DNA of 64,000 nt, taken from an uncultured Alphaproteobacteria bacterium. Its GTDB lineage: Bacteria > Pseudomonadota > Alphaproteobacteria > UBA6615. The DNA lies in the NCBI GenBank assembly GCA_943787745.1, contig CALSNJ010000002.1, positions 1,236,668 through 1,300,667 on the forward strand, read 5' to 3'. Below are positions 17,064 through 26,917 of this stretch, in pieces. A program made the translations under genes and the position numbers. Numbering within the stretch: position 1 is the first letter of the stretch; each line of letters begins with the position of its first letter. The notes beneath the pieces were generated by a model. That model was not told where the DNA came from and searched no databases. It saw only the letters and a program-made list of their open reading frames with translations.

Positions 17064-20000
17064 CTATTCCGTCGCCTGACCGAATCCGCCGCCGCCTGGC
17101 GTTTCGATGACAAAGGTATCGCCGGGCTGCGCGTGCGTGCGGTCCGTGCCGCTCATCTCGACACGTGACCCGTCGGCACGCTCCAGCCAGTTGCGACCCG
17201 GGGCGGCATCTTCGCCACCGTTCAAACCATAGGGTGGGATGGTCCGGTGATTGGCGAGGATCATCACATCCATGTCTTCGAGGAACCGGACTCTTCTACG
17301 CACACCATCACCGCCGCGATGTTTGCCGGCACCACCCGAATCCTTTCGTATCTCGAAGCTTTCGAGCAGGACCGGGAACCGCCACTCCAGAATTTCCGGA
17401 TCTGTCAGACGCGAGTTGGTCATGTGGGTGTGGACAGCCGAGGTGCCATCGAAATCTGGCCCCGCACCCGCGCCGCCACAGATGGTTTCGTAATACTGGT
17501 GACGTTCATTGCCGAAGGTGAAATTGTTCATGGTGCCCTGCGCGGCAGCCATCACCCCCAGCGCCCCATAGAGGCTGTCCGTGATCGCCTGACTGGTCTC
17601 CACGTTCCCGGCCACCACGGCGGACGGGTATTCGGGAGCGAGCATCGAACGCGGCGGAATGATGATGTCGATCGGCTTGAGGCAGCCTTCATTCATCGGA
17701 ATGTCGTCATCCACCAGCGTGCGGAAGACATACAACACCGCCGCGCGTGCAATCGCTGTCGGCGCATTGAAGTTGCTGTCCAGCTGGCCGCTCGTCCCGG
17801 TGAAATCAACCTTTGCACTGCGGGTGGACCGGTCAATCGACACAGCGACTTTGATCTCGGCGCCATTGTCGAGCGGATAGGTGAAGGACCCGTCTTTAAG
17901 AACATCGATGACCCGACGCACGGATTCCTCGGCATTGTCCTGCACGTGACGCATATAGGCATGGACGGTTTCCAGTCCGAACTGTTCAACCATACGGCGC
18001 AGTTCCGAGACGCCCTTTTCATTGGCCGCGATCTGCGCCTTCAGATCGGCAACATTCTGATCGGCATTCCGTGCAGGATGCGGTCCCGCCCCCAACATGT
18101 CCCGGAATGCGTCTTCGCGGAACAGCCCGGCATCGACCGCTTTGAAGTTGTCGATGAGAACCCCTTCGTCTTCGATCGTTTTGGAATCAGGCGGCATCGA
18201 ACCCGGCGAAATACCGCCGATATCCGCGTGATGCCCGCGGCTGCCCACATAAAACAGAATCTCGCTGCCGCCATCATTGAAGACCGGCGTGATCACCGTC
18301 ACGTCGGGCAAATGCGTGCCGCCGTTATAGGGTGCGTTGAGAACATAGACATCGCCGGGCGCCATCGATCCGGCATTGTTCCGGATCACCGCCCGGATGC
18401 TCTCCGACATGGACCCCAGATGCACCGGCATATGCGGCGCGTTCGCGACAAGATTTCCATCGGGATCAAAGATCGCACAGGAGAAGTCCAGCCGCTCCTT
18501 GATGTTCACCGAATAGGCCGTGTTCTGCAGGGTAAAACCCATCTGCTCGGCGATGGACATATAGAGGTTGTTGAACACTTCGAGCATCACCGGGTCGACT
18601 TTGGTGCCGATAGCTGCAACCCGTTGGGCGGCGACAACACGTTCGAGTACGAGGTCGCCACGCTCGGTCATCGTGGCCCGCCAGCCCGGTTCGACAATGG
18701 TGGTGGCGACCGCCTCGCTGATGATGGCCGGACCCTCGACCTGCGCCCCGGGCGACAATGATTCCCGCGCATAGACCGGCGTTGTGCGGGATGCGCCGTC
18801 CATATGCGAGCCGACCTCCGCAACAGCCGCGCCATCTCCCCCACCACCCATTTCTGGCTGACTGTGACCGACGGTTTCATCAGAAACACCCACCGCCTCA
18901 ACAGCTGCAGTTTCAATGACCAGCGGCTTCTCGGGCATGATGAAGCCGTAGCGTTGTCGGTGCAGATCGGCAAACTGCTCGGACATGGTTGTGCTATCTG
19001 CGAAGTCCACCTCCAACGACGTGTCAGTGCCCTCGTAGCGCAGATGAAGCCGTCGCCGGACCTCAATCCGCGCTGCCGCCACGCCCTGCCCGGCGACTTC
19101 GTCATGGGCGGTGGCTGCCAGCCGTTCGAGAATTCCGGTCACGTCGCCCGAAATAGTTTCGCCCAGCGCCACCTCGACAGATTGCTCGCGCAACGCACGA
19201 ATATCGGCAAGCCCCATCCCGTATGCCGACAGAACACCGGCGAGCGGATGCAGCAGAACGCGTGTCATACCCAGCGCATCCGCGACCAGACAGGCGTGCT
19301 GGCCTGCAGCGCCGCCAAACGCGCACAGGGTGTACTGCGTCACGTCATAGCCACGCTGGACGGAAATCTTTTTGATGGCATTCGCCATGTTTTCGACAGC
19401 GATCTTCAGGAAACCCTCCGCCACTTCGGCCGGGCTGCGGGTGTCACCGGTGGCCGCGCGAATGTCCTCTGTGAGCGCTGCAAACTTCTGCGCCACGACG
19501 TCCGCATCCAGCGGAGATTTCTGATCCGGCCCAAAGACCGCCGGAAAATGTTCGGGCTGCAATTTTCCGAGCATCACATTGCAGTCGGTCACGGTCAGCG
19601 GGCCACCCTTGCCATAGCTGGCCGGTCCCGGGTCCGCGCCCGCGCTCTCCGGACCCACACGGTAACGGGCACCATCAAACGAACAAATCGATCCACCGCC
19701 AGCCGCAACCGTGTGTATCTGCATCATCGGCGCGCGCATCCGCACACCCGCCACAAGAGTCTCGAAGGCGCGCTCATATTCGCCGTTGTAATGGGTCACA
19801 TCGGTTGAGGTACCGCCCATGTCAAAGCCGATCATCTGGCTAAATCCGGCGGCTTCACTCACCTGTACGGCACCAACCACGCCGCCCGCGGGACCCGACA
19901 GGATCGCATCCTTGCCCTGGAACATATGCGCGTCGGTCAGCCCACCATTGGACTGCATGAACATCAGATTCACATCACCAAGGTCGCCTGCGACCCGGTC

Positions 20001-20693
20001 TACATACCGGCGTAAAATGGGAGACAGATAAGCATCCACCACCGTCGTGTCGCCGCGCCCCACGAACTTGATGAGCGGACTGGTCTCATGACTGACGGAT
20101 ATCTGTGTGAAGCCGATCTCTCGGGCAATCGCGGCGCACGCCGCTTCGTGATCGGGCACGCGATAGCCGTGCATGAAAGCGATGGCCACGGCGCGGATGC
20201 CGTCATCAAAAGCCGCTTGCAGAGCGACACGCGCGCTTACCGGATCGAATGGTACAAGCACTTCGTCTTTCGCGTTCACACGCTCATCGATCTCAACAAC
20301 CTGCTCATAGAGAAGTTCAGGCAGGATAATATTTCGGTCGAACAGGCGCGGCCGCGCCTGATAGCCGATCCGCAGCGCGTCACGAAATCCACGCGTCACA
20401 GCCAATACGGTGCGGTCGCCCTTGCGTTCCAACAAGGCGTTGGTCGCCACGGTCGTGCCCATCTTGACGACACTGATCTGCGCAGAGGGGATCGGCTGAT
20501 CCTTCGACAATCCCAGCAACTCACGCATGCCCTGTACAGCAGCATCGGCGTAGTGCTCGGGGTTGTCCGAGAGCAGCTTGTGGGTGTGCAGCTTACCGTC
20601 CGGCGCGCGTCCGACAATATCGGTAAACGTGCCACCGCGATCGATCCAGAAATGCCACTGGCCAACGCTGCTGTTTTCAGTCGTCTCGCTCAT
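17064..20693 (-). CDS. 5-oxoprolinase, HyuA-HyuB fusion (hydantoinase/oxoprolinase family)
   Basis: This is a 1209-residue ATP-dependent enzyme fusing both subunits of the hydantoinase/oxoprolinase family. The HyuA part spans about residues 1-690: [16 protein letters not shown] with the N-terminal ATP-binding fold, then [10 protein letters not shown] and [11 protein letters not shown]. HyuB spans about residues 695-1205, with [16 protein letters not shown] and [20 protein letters not shown]. Single-chain length matches eukaryotic-type and bacterial 5-oxoprolinase, which opens 5-oxoproline to glutamate. N-methylhydantoinase or acetone-carboxylase-like roles are the alternatives, usually two-subunit. 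The start is ATG 20693; a TTG just before is less likely. The MFS gene follows 4 bases later, and ggt lies beyond. Confidence 0.9.
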   Translation of the reverse strand: MSETTENSSVGQWHFWIDRGGTFTDIVGRAPDGKLHTHKLLSDNPEHYADAAVQGMRELLGLSKDQPIPSAQISVVKMGTTVATNALLERKGDRTVLAVTRGFRDALRIGYQARPRLFDRNIILPELLYEQVVEIDERVNAKDEVLVPFDPVSARVALQAAFDDGIRAVAIAFMHGYRVPDHEAACAAIAREIGFTQISVSHETSPLIKFVGRGDTTVVDAYLSPILRRYVDRVAGDLGDVNLMFMQSNGGLTDAHMFQGKDAILSGPAGGVVGAVQVSEAAGFSQMIGFDMGGTSTDVTHYNGEYERAFETLVAGVRMRAPMMQIHTVAAGGGSICSFDGARYRVGPESAGADPGPASYGKGGPLTVTDCNVMLGKLQPEHFPAVFGPDQKSPLDADVVAQKFAALTEDIRAATGDTRSPAEVAEGFLKIAVENMANAIKKISVQRGYDVTQYTLCAFGGAAGQHACLVADALGMTRVLLHPLAGVLSAYGMGLADIRALREQSVEVALGETISGDVTGILERLAATAHDEVAGQGVAAARIEVRRRLHLRYEGTDTSLEVDFADSTTMSEQFADLHRQRYGFIMPEKPLVIETAAVEAVGVSDETVGHSQPEMGGGGDGAAVAEVGSHMDGASRTTPVYARESLSPGAQVEGPAIISEAVATTIVEPGWRATMTERGDLVLERVVAAQRVAAIGTKVDPVMLEVFNNLYMSIAEQMGFTLQNTAYSVNIKERLDFSCAIFDPDGNLVANAPHMPVHLGSMSESIRAVIRNNAGSMAPGDVYVLNAPYNGGTHLPDVTVITPVFNDGGSEILFYVGSRGHHADIGGISPGSMPPDSKTIEDEGVLIDNFKAVDAGLFREDAFRDMLGAGPHPARNADQNVADLKAQIAANEKGVSELRRMVEQFGLETVHAYMRHVQDNAEESVRRVIDVLKDGSFTYPLDNGAEIKVAVSIDRSTRSAKVDFTGTSGQLDSNFNAPTAIARAAVLYVFRTLVDDDIPMNEGCLKPIDIIIPPRSMLAPEYPSAVVAGNVETSQAITDSLYGALGVMAAAQGTMNNFTFGNERHQYYETICGGAGAGPDFDGTSAVHTHMTNSRLTDPEILEWRFPVLLESFEIRKDSGGAGKHRGGDGVRRRVRFLEDMDVMILANHRTIPPYGLNGGEDAAPGRNWLERADGSRVEMSGTDRTHAQPGDTFVIETPGGGGFGQATE

Positions 20694-20770
20694 CAAAGTA
20701 ACCTGTTCTGCAGATCGCGAGACTGGTTCTTCATCCTGTGAAAGTCAAAGGCACAGGTCGTTAAAGTGAT

Positions 20771-20804
20771 GAGGCGGGCACCGTCGAATGACCACACCCG
20801 CCTC
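20771..20804 (-). terminator. Putative terminator after the PEBP-like gene
   Basis: GAGGCGGG (20771-20778) pairs with CCCGCCTC (20797-20804) around an 18-base loop, about 25 bases past the stop of the minus-strand PEBP-like gene. The following T-run on that strand is short (CACTTTAA), so strength is doubtful. Confidence 0.4.
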
Positions 20805-20829
20805 AGAATAGGACTGGAGTTCTATTTTG

Positions 20830-21234
20830 TCAGGGATACTGCTGGCTCGAACGTGCGCGCGCAATCGTGTCGCCGTCAGCGTCACGTGCACGGGCGCTCC
20901 ATTCATAATTGTGCTTTCCGTTCGGCGGACACGGGCTTTGGTACTTGAACGCACCGGGCTGAATTGTGTTGTCACCGGTGTACTCGGCCGTTCCGCCACC
21001 GTGATTGTAGTTGGGGGCATCCTTATCTGTCAGGGAGAACCGAATTTCCTTGGTGCCTTCGGGAACATTGTTCAGCTCGAAAATCGGGTTCTCGACGCGA
21101 TTGGGATAGCCGGTATTGCAAAGCGGAATATCGCCCCATTTAAACGTGAAGGAGAAATCTTCAGCATGGGCTGCAGTCGAAGACATTGCTGCGACACCAA
21201 TAATCAAAGCACCGGCGAAATTGCGAAATTTCAT
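20830..21234 (-). CDS. Secreted PEBP/YbhB-YbcL-like protein
   Basis: This is a 134-residue protein with a signal peptide (about residues 1-24, ending AHA). The mature part resembles the phosphatidylethanolamine-binding protein (YbhB/YbcL, Raf-kinase-inhibitor-like) fold. It contains PEGTKEIRFSLTDKDAPNYN with the conserved D-x-D-A-P type loop, the GGG turn, the YQSPCPPNGKHNYEW segment and two conserved cysteines. Function in bacteria is unknown for most members. It is a single gene, divergent from the TerB/J-domain gene, with a hairpin just downstream. Confidence 0.82.
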   Translation of the reverse strand: MKFRNFAGALIIGVAAMSSTAAHAEDFSFTFKWGDIPLCNTGYPNRVENPIFELNNVPEGTKEIRFSLTDKDAPNYNHGGGTAEYTGDNTIQPGAFKYQSPCPPNGKHNYEWSARARDADGDTIARARSSQQYP

Positions 21235-21341
21235 TGGGCAAGCTCTTGTTGGTTATTGGAAACGGGTTTGCACGCAAAGAATGTACGATCAAACAAATGT
21301 CCACGCGTGTCACTTCATTTGGGCACAGAACCCGCAACAGT

Positions 21342-21350
21342 TGTGGATAA
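21342..21350 (-). promoter_or_regulatory. Isolated perfect DnaA box
   Basis: TTATCCACA on the minus strand matches the DnaA box consensus at all nine positions. It lies between the divergent PEBP-like and J-domain genes. No second perfect box or AT-rich unwinding region was noticed nearby, so this is not an origin. It could be a chance match or a DnaA-responsive promoter site. Confidence 0.35.
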
Positions 21351-21475
21351 ATACGCCAGGCACAACCAACGGGCATGCAAGTACCGGAACGAAAACCACG
21401 AATCACATGCTCTGCAAACTGAAGACGTGACAACGACCGTTCCCTCGCCGCCCGCTTTCCGGTAAACGTCTCCCC

Positions 21476-22210
21476 ATGAGCATATGGGGCAAAGTACTGG
21501 GCGGCGCTGCCGGGTTTGCGATTGGCGGGCCATTGGGCGCGCTGATTGGCGTCGGCGCAGGCCATCTTTACGACAAGAAGCGTGAATACGCAGCCGAGGC
21601 GGGCAGCGCTGACCCGACCAAACAGGTTGGCTTCACCATTGCCGTGATCGCTCTCGGTGCCAAGCTGGCCAAGGCTGATGGCGTCGTGACGCCCGATGAA
21701 ATTCGCGCCTTCCGGCGGGTCTTCAAGGTCGCGCCCGAGGAAACCCAGAACGTCGCGCGCATTTTCAATCAGGCACGCAAGTCCACTGCCGGATACGAGC
21801 CTTATGCCAAGCAGGTTTCCGGGATGTTCACGGACAACCCGGCCGTGCTTGAAGAACTTCTCAATTGTCTGTTCCACATTGCCAAGGCTGATGGCGAAGT
21901 CCACGAGGACGAACTCACCTATCTGCGCAACGTCGCCGCAATATTCGGGTTCACCGACGCTGACTTCGCACGCGTTCGCGAACAGAATATGGGCCCAGAC
22001 CTCGCCGACCCCTATACTGTTCTGGGCGTCGCTCATGATGCGAGTGATGACGAAATTAAAACCACCTACCGCAAACTTGTGCGCGAGAACCATCCGGACT
22101 CCCTGATCGCCCAGGGCATGCCCGAAGAGTTTATCGAGATCGCAAACGACAAGCTCGCCGCGATCAACGCGGCCCATGACAAGATTTGCGCCCAGCGCGG
22201 GATCAAGTAG
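21476..22210 (+). CDS. TerB/J-domain co-chaperone (DjlA-like)
   Basis: This is a 244-residue protein. The N-terminal glycine-rich hydrophobic stretch (residues 7-30, LGGAAGFAIGGPLGALIGVGAG) probably associates with the membrane. A TerB-type helical domain follows (about residues 50-150; KLAKADGVVTPDEIRAF and FHIAKADGEVHEDEL are its two acidic repeats). The C-terminal J domain (about residues 178-244) carries HPD at 206-208. This layout is that of DjlA, which stimulates DnaK ATPase at the inner membrane. It ends 16 bases before uup and may be co-transcribed with it. Confidence 0.9.
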   Translation: MSIWGKVLGGAAGFAIGGPLGALIGVGAGHLYDKKREYAAEAGSADPTKQVGFTIAVIALGAKLAKADGVVTPDEIRAFRRVFKVAPEETQNVARIFNQARKSTAGYEPYAKQVSGMFTDNPAVLEELLNCLFHIAKADGEVHEDELTYLRNVAAIFGFTDADFARVREQNMGPDLADPYTVLGVAHDASDDEIKTTYRKLVRENHPDSLIAQGMPEEFIEIANDKLAAINAAHDKICAQRGIK

Positions 22211-22226
22211 ACACCCATCCGCACTT

Positions 22227-24038
22227 ATGGCCTCTGATCCTCCCGTACTGACATTGAAAGGCGCCGCTGTTGGCTTCGGAGGCGAGCCGCTCTTCACCGA
22301 CGCGGAACTTTCCATCACGCCCGGCATGCGGGCTTGTCTTGTCGGGCGAAACGGATCGGGCAAATCCACGATCCTCAAGGTGCTCGCAGGCGTGATCGAA
22401 CCTGACGCGGGAGAACTCTACATCCAGCCCGGCCTCTCGATTGGCTACCTGCCGCAGGACGTTCCGATCATCTCCGGACAGACCGTGGCCGAATTTGTCG
22501 GGGAAGCCGGCGCACCGCGACACGAAGTCGATGCCGCCCTGTCGCGTGTCGAAATTGATGGCGCACGAATGGCGGATACGCTCTCGGGCGGTGAAGCACG
22601 GCGCGCGGCGATGGCCCGTGCGATGCTCGCCGATCCCGATGTGCTGTTGCTCGATGAGCCGACCAACCATCTCGACCTGCCCACCATCGAATGGCTCGAA
22701 CGCGACCTTGTGGAACGGCGCAAAACGCTGGTCGTCATCAGCCATGACCGGGCATTCCTTGAGGCTGTAACCACCGATACGCTCTGGATGGATCGTGGAA
22801 AGCTGCGGCAAAACAGCAAGGGCTATGGCGACTTTGACAACTGGACCGATCAAATCGCTGACGCCGAGATCAAGGCCGCGCAGAAGCTCGACCAGAAACT
22901 CAAAGCCGAAGCGCGCTGGCTGCTGCGAGGTGTCACGGCCCGGCGCAAACGCAACCAGGGTCGTCTTGAGCGACTTGGCCGTTTGCGCGCCCAGCGCAAG
23001 GCGCTCTTAACCGGTCAGGATCTCGTCAAACTGGAACTCGATAGCGGCCCGATCAGCAGCCGCATGGTGATCGATTGTGAAAACCTGACAAAGTCCTTCG
23101 GTGACCTGAAGATCGTCGACGGATTTTCCACCCGCATTCTGCGCGGTGACCGTGTTGGGTTCATAGGACCCAACGGCGCGGGCAAAACGACACTTCTGAA
23201 AATTCTGATCGGCGAAGAGGAACGCGACAGTGGGCGGCTACGCCGGGCCAAGAATCTCTCAATCTCTTTCTTCGACCAGACCCGCAGCCAGCTCGACCCG
23301 AAGGATACACTTTGGCAAACCTTGGCACCCCGTGGAGGTGATTCCATCAATGTGCGCGGCACACCACGTCATGTGGTTGCCTATCTGCGAGATTTTCTGT
23401 TCGACGAAAAACAGGCGCGTGCGCCCGTCGGCACGCTATCAGGTGGCGAGCGCAACAGATTGTTGCTCGCCAAAATCCTTGCCCAGCCTTCCAACCTCCT
23501 GGTGCTCGACGAACCGACCAACGATCTCGATGCCGACACGCTCGATGTCCTGCTCGATATGCTCGACAGCTATGACGGGACCGTTCTACTGGTCAGCCAT
23601 GACCGTGATTTCCTGAATCGAGTTGTGAACAGCACGATCGCCGTCGAGGGTGACGGGATCGTTGAGGAGTACCCCGGAGGCTACGCGGACTACCTCCGCC
23701 AGCGGAAAAGAAAAGCCGCGCCCGACAAAACCGCAAAACCTCGCGATACAGCCAATCCAGCAAAACCACGCCCCAAAAGCGCGGCCGTGAAGAAACTATC
23801 ATTCAACGAGCAACACGAGCTCGACAATCTGCCGGATAGGATCAGCGCGCTGGAAACGGCCAAAACAGAGCTGGAGAAAGCTCTGGCTGATCCCAACCTG
23901 TTTGCCCGGGACCGAAGCGGCTATGAAGCCGCTGCACAAAAGCTTTCTGAAGTTGAAACTGCAATTACGGCGGCCGAGGATCGATGGCTCGAACTCGATG
24001 CCCGACATGAAGAGCTCACGGGCCGGGCCGCGTCATGA
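22227..24038 (+). CDS. uup: ABC-F ATPase, Uup type
   Basis: This is a 603-residue soluble protein with two ABC nucleotide-binding domains. First: Walker A GRNGSGKST about residues 38-46, signature TLSGGEARR. Second: Walker A GPNGAGKTT about residues 314-322, signature TLSGGERNR. Both have the ABC-F LLDEPTNHLDL/LVLDEPTNDLDA blocks. A C-terminal coiled-coil domain (about residues 520-600, LPDRISALETAKTELEKAL) identifies Uup among ABC-F proteins. Uup acts on ribosomes and affects genome stability rather than transporting anything; there are no membrane segments. The start at ATG 22227 precedes the first strand directly. The amidase gene overlaps its stop by 4 bases. Confidence 0.95.
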   Translation: MASDPPVLTLKGAAVGFGGEPLFTDAELSITPGMRACLVGRNGSGKSTILKVLAGVIEPDAGELYIQPGLSIGYLPQDVPIISGQTVAEFVGEAGAPRHEVDAALSRVEIDGARMADTLSGGEARRAAMARAMLADPDVLLLDEPTNHLDLPTIEWLERDLVERRKTLVVISHDRAFLEAVTTDTLWMDRGKLRQNSKGYGDFDNWTDQIADAEIKAAQKLDQKLKAEARWLLRGVTARRKRNQGRLERLGRLRAQRKALLTGQDLVKLELDSGPISSRMVIDCENLTKSFGDLKIVDGFSTRILRGDRVGFIGPNGAGKTTLLKILIGEEERDSGRLRRAKNLSISFFDQTRSQLDPKDTLWQTLAPRGGDSINVRGTPRHVVAYLRDFLFDEKQARAPVGTLSGGERNRLLLAKILAQPSNLLVLDEPTNDLDADTLDVLLDMLDSYDGTVLLVSHDRDFLNRVVNSTIAVEGDGIVEEYPGGYADYLRQRKRKAAPDKTAKPRDTANPAKPRPKSAAVKKLSFNEQHELDNLPDRISALETAKTELEKALADPNLFARDRSGYEAAAQKLSEVETAITAAEDRWLELDARHEELTGRAAS

Positions 24039-24742
24039 TCACGACGTTCGTCTCGCCCAATTGCGGACCGCGCAAATCCGAAAAGGGAATCGCACCGGTG
24101 ATCGACACGCTGGTCATCCACTACACGGGCATGATGCCGACCCGCCGCGCCCTCGACTGGTTGTGTGATCCTATTTCTCAGGTCAGCGCGCATTACCTTA
24201 TCGACGAAGACGGCACGACATGGCGCATGGTCGAAGAGGCAGATCGCGCATGGCATGCCGGCGTTGGCGCCTGGCGTGGTTGGCGGGACATCAACTCCCG
24301 CTCGATCGGGATCGAACTCTCCAATCCAGGCCATGACTACGGTTACCGGGCATTTCCCAACGCGCAGATCGAAACTCTGATCGAACTCACGAATGGCATT
24401 CTGGAGCGTCACCCCATTCCGGCGCGGAACGTCGTCGCCCATTCTGACATCGCACCATCGCGCAAGATTGACCCCGGCGAACTCTTTCCATGGGGCCAAC
24501 TGGCCGCGAACGGGATCGGCGTCTGGCCGGGTCAGGTTTCGGCAGCGGTGTCGGAACAGGACGCAGCGCAAACCCTGCAGGCGATCGGCTACGATGTAGC
24601 CGAAAACAAGTTCAAAACCGTGCTGTCAGCGTTTCAGCGCCGATTTCGGCCCGCCTGTTTCGACGGCGTACTTGATCACGAAACACGCAGCTGCATCGCC
24701 GCGGTCCACGAGCTGGTTGCAGAAACGCCACCTACGGACTAA
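24035..24742 (+). CDS. N-acetylmuramoyl-L-alanine amidase, AmpD-like with C-terminal PGB-type domain
   Basis: This is a 235-residue zinc amidase (Amidase_2) that removes the peptide from muramyl sugars. Zinc ligands are suggested by VIHYTG (about residue 33) and VAHSDIAPSRKIDPG (about residues 136-150, with the catalytic lysine and final Asp). The substrate-site NSRSIGIELSNPG is intact. The C-terminal ~65 residues (DAAQTLQAIGYDV, LSAFQRRFRPACFDG) resemble a PG_binding_1 domain. No signal peptide is apparent, so it may act in the cytoplasm on recycled muropeptides like AmpD. The start overlaps uup (ATGA), and rnpB begins just after its stop. Confidence 0.9.
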   Translation: MITTFVSPNCGPRKSEKGIAPVIDTLVIHYTGMMPTRRALDWLCDPISQVSAHYLIDEDGTTWRMVEEADRAWHAGVGAWRGWRDINSRSIGIELSNPGHDYGYRAFPNAQIETLIELTNGILERHPIPARNVVAHSDIAPSRKIDPGELFPWGQLAANGIGVWPGQVSAAVSEQDAAQTLQAIGYDVAENKFKTVLSAFQRRFRPACFDGVLDHETRSCIAAVHELVAETPPTD

Positions 24743-24746
24743 TGAA

Positions 24747-25148
<402 letters not shown>

Positions 25149-25316
25149 ACTTTCCAAGAACAGAACATACCAAGAACATAGTTCTGCCGCTTTATTGCGC
25201 GAAGAATTTGTTTGATCCGGCGCGACTCATCGTCGGAGAAGATTCGGGTTACTTGATCGGGCATAGAGCAACCCAATCAACACTCGAAAATATATGGGTT
25301 TTTACTGGTTTAGTCG

Positions 25317-25346
25317 TTGACGACCCATTGAAACCCATGATATCCC
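25317..25346 (+). promoter_or_regulatory. Candidate mraZ promoter
   Basis: TTGACG (25317-25322) is a good -35 match, followed after 18 bases by TATCCC (25341-25346), a weak -10. It would start transcription about 75 bases before mraZ. The MraZ boxes overlap its spacer, -10 and start region, as expected of autorepression. Confidence 0.4.
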
Positions 25347-25357
25347 AAAAATTCCCA
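25324..25357 (-). promoter_or_regulatory. Four MraZ-type TGGG boxes
   Basis: CCCA occurs at 25324, 25334, 25344 and 25354, so the minus strand reads TGGGN four times at an exact 10-bp period. Characterised MraZ sites are TGGGN direct repeats with 5-base spacers, one helical turn apart. The array overlaps the candidate promoter ahead of mraZ, supporting autoregulation of the dcw cluster. The motif runs on the strand opposite mraZ. Confidence 0.75.
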
Positions 25358-25427
25358 TACTGGCGCTTATGCCAAGAAAACGGAGGGGCTGGAGCCGTCG
25401 CGTCAAAAACGACGGTGTGCAAACACG

Positions 25428-25904
25428 ATGGCGTTGTTTCTGTCGACCACGATCAACAAGGTCGACCGCAAGGGGCGAGTATCCGTTCCTGCGGCGTTTC
25501 GTGCTGTCCTGTCAGGGCAGGCGTTCCATGGAATTGTCGCCTTCCCGTCCTTCAAGCATCCCGCTGTTCAATGTGGCGGCATGGAGTGGATGGAGAAACT
25601 GGGCGCAGGCGTCGACGCCTATGACATGTTCTCCGACGAACACGACACACTGACAGCCGCCCTCTTCGCGAATGCACAGCAACTTTCCTTTGATGGCGAA
25701 GGCCGGGTGCTACTTCCCGAATCTCTGATCGAGCATGCGAGCCTGTCCGAACAGGCTGCCTTTGTTGGCCGCGGTCCGCTCTTCGAGGTCTGGAACCCAG
25801 GCACGTTCCAGGCCTATCAGGCCGAAGCCGTCCGTCAGGCCTCCGAAAAGGGCCTCACCCTTCGCCCCGGCACCCCGCCCGGCGGAGAAGGAGGACAACG
25901 GTGA
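25428..25904 (+). CDS. mraZ: Transcriptional regulator / division protein MraZ
   Basis: This is a 158-residue DNA-binding protein that opens the dcw cluster. It has the two tandem AbrB-like (SpoVT-type) swapped-hairpin domains, each with the D-x-x-G-R-V-x-x-P motif: DRKGRVSVP at residues 13-21 and DGEGRVLLP at 89-97. MraZ forms ring oligomers and represses its own promoter in E. coli through TGGGN repeats, which are seen just upstream here. The GTG/ATG start of rsmH overlaps its stop codon. No strong ribosome site precedes the ATG at 25428, although GGAG elements lie about 35-45 bases upstream. Confidence 0.96.
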   Translation: MALFLSTTINKVDRKGRVSVPAAFRAVLSGQAFHGIVAFPSFKHPAVQCGGMEWMEKLGAGVDAYDMFSDEHDTLTAALFANAQQLSFDGEGRVLLPESLIEHASLSEQAAFVGRGPLFEVWNPGTFQAYQAEAVRQASEKGLTLRPGTPPGGEGGQR

Positions 25905-26917
25905 TGGCGGCGCGTTCCACGCGTCACCCCGACAACTCCGGAGTCTCCGTGACTCCCGGACACACTCCGGTTCTCCTCAACGAGGTCATTGAAGCCCTCA
26001 ATCCGCGCGATGGCGGCATCTATGTTGATGGCACACTTGGCGGTGGTGGCTATACCCGTGCCATTCTGGATGCTGCGGATTGCACCGTTCTCGGGATCGA
26101 TCGTGACCCTGATGCGATCTCTCGCAACGAACCCCTTCTCGAAATCTACGGCGCCCGCCTGATGCTGGTGCCCGGTCGTTTTGGCGACATGGACGCACTG
26201 GTGCGAGGCCTCGGCTTTGATGCCGTGGACGGCGTCACTCTCGACCTCGGTGTTTCCTCACCACAGATTGATGAGGCCGAACGCGGCTTTTCCTTCGCCA
26301 AGGATGGCCCGCTCGACATGCGCATGGAGCGCGTTGGGGAAAGCGCCGCCGATGTGGTCAACACGGCGAGCGAAGAAGACCTTTCCAATATCGTTTTCCG
26401 ACTTGGCGAAGAACGTCACGCACGCAGGGTCGCACGCGCAATTGTACGGGCCCGGACAGAACAGGTCTTCGAGACCACGGCACAACTTGCCGATGTGGTT
26501 CGCAGCGTGGTGCCGAAATCGCGCAAGACCCATGTCGACCCTGCAACCCGGACGTTTCAGGCGATCCGCATTCACGTGAATGATGAAATCGGCGAACTCG
26601 AGCGCGGCCTGATCGGCGCAGAGGCCCTGCTGCGCCCCAATGGGCGCCTTGCTGTGGTGTCTTTTCATTCTCTGGAAGACCGTCCAGTGAAAGCCTTTTT
26701 GCGCACGCGCAGTGGCGGCGATGGCCGCGGCTCGCGGCACCTGCCCGACGCACCTGCGGGCCGCGCACCGGCCTGGCGCCTGCCGACACGGCGCGCCATA
26801 CGCCCCAGTGACAAAGAAACCAGCAGCAACCCGCGCGCGCGCTCGGCGAGCCTTCGTGTGGGCGAACGCACTGACGCGCCCTCCTGGGGTTCGCTCAAAG
26901 AGGAGGCTGCCGGATGA
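25904..26917 (+). CDS. rsmH: 16S rRNA m4C1402 methyltransferase RsmH (MraW)
   Basis: RsmH N4-methylates C1402 of 16S rRNA with S-adenosylmethionine. It has 337 residues from ATG 25904, with AAGGAGG 9 bases upstream; GTG at 25901 is a possible alternative. Motifs: HTPVLLNEVIEAL near the start, SAM-binding DGTLGGGGYTRAIL, LDLGVSSPQIDEAERGFSF, and the C-terminal VVSFHSLEDRPVKAFL. The C-terminal tail is arginine-rich. It overlaps the mraZ stop, and ftsL overlaps its own stop (ATGA), so the dcw genes are translationally coupled here. Confidence 0.97.
   Translation: MAARSTRHPDNSGVSVTPGHTPVLLNEVIEALNPRDGGIYVDGTLGGGGYTRAILDAADCTVLGIDRDPDAISRNEPLLEIYGARLMLVPGRFGDMDALVRGLGFDAVDGVTLDLGVSSPQIDEAERGFSFAKDGPLDMRMERVGESAADVVNTASEEDLSNIVFRLGEERHARRVARAIVRARTEQVFETTAQLADVVRSVVPKSRKTHVDPATRTFQAIRIHVNDEIGELERGLIGAEALLRPNGRLAVVSFHSLEDRPVKAFLRTRSGGDGRGSRHLPDAPAGRAPAWRLPTRRAIRPSDKETSSNPRARSASLRVGERTDAPSWGSLKEEAAG

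Noticed and set aside
17247-18761. 504-codon frame antisense to the 5-oxoprolinase gene
   Set aside because: High His/Arg/Asp content typical of the reverse of a GC-rich gene; the sense protein is intact over 1209 residues.
21235-21475. Possible replication origin around the DnaA box
   Set aside because: Only one perfect box was noticed, with no AT-rich unwinding element and no dnaA, dnaN, parAB or hemE nearby.
21315-21533. 72-codon minus-strand frame with CxxC pairs (CPICSWGDVYRK and CRACDSWF)
   Set aside because: The cysteine pairs look zinc-ribbon-like, but the frame overlaps the start of the J-domain gene, has no good ribosome site and matches no family I know. Kept as doubtful and not listed as a gene.
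21161-22378. 405-codon frame antisense to the J-domain gene
   Set aside because: The sense strand encodes clear TerB and J domains and an adjacent PEBP protein; the antisense product has no recognisable features.
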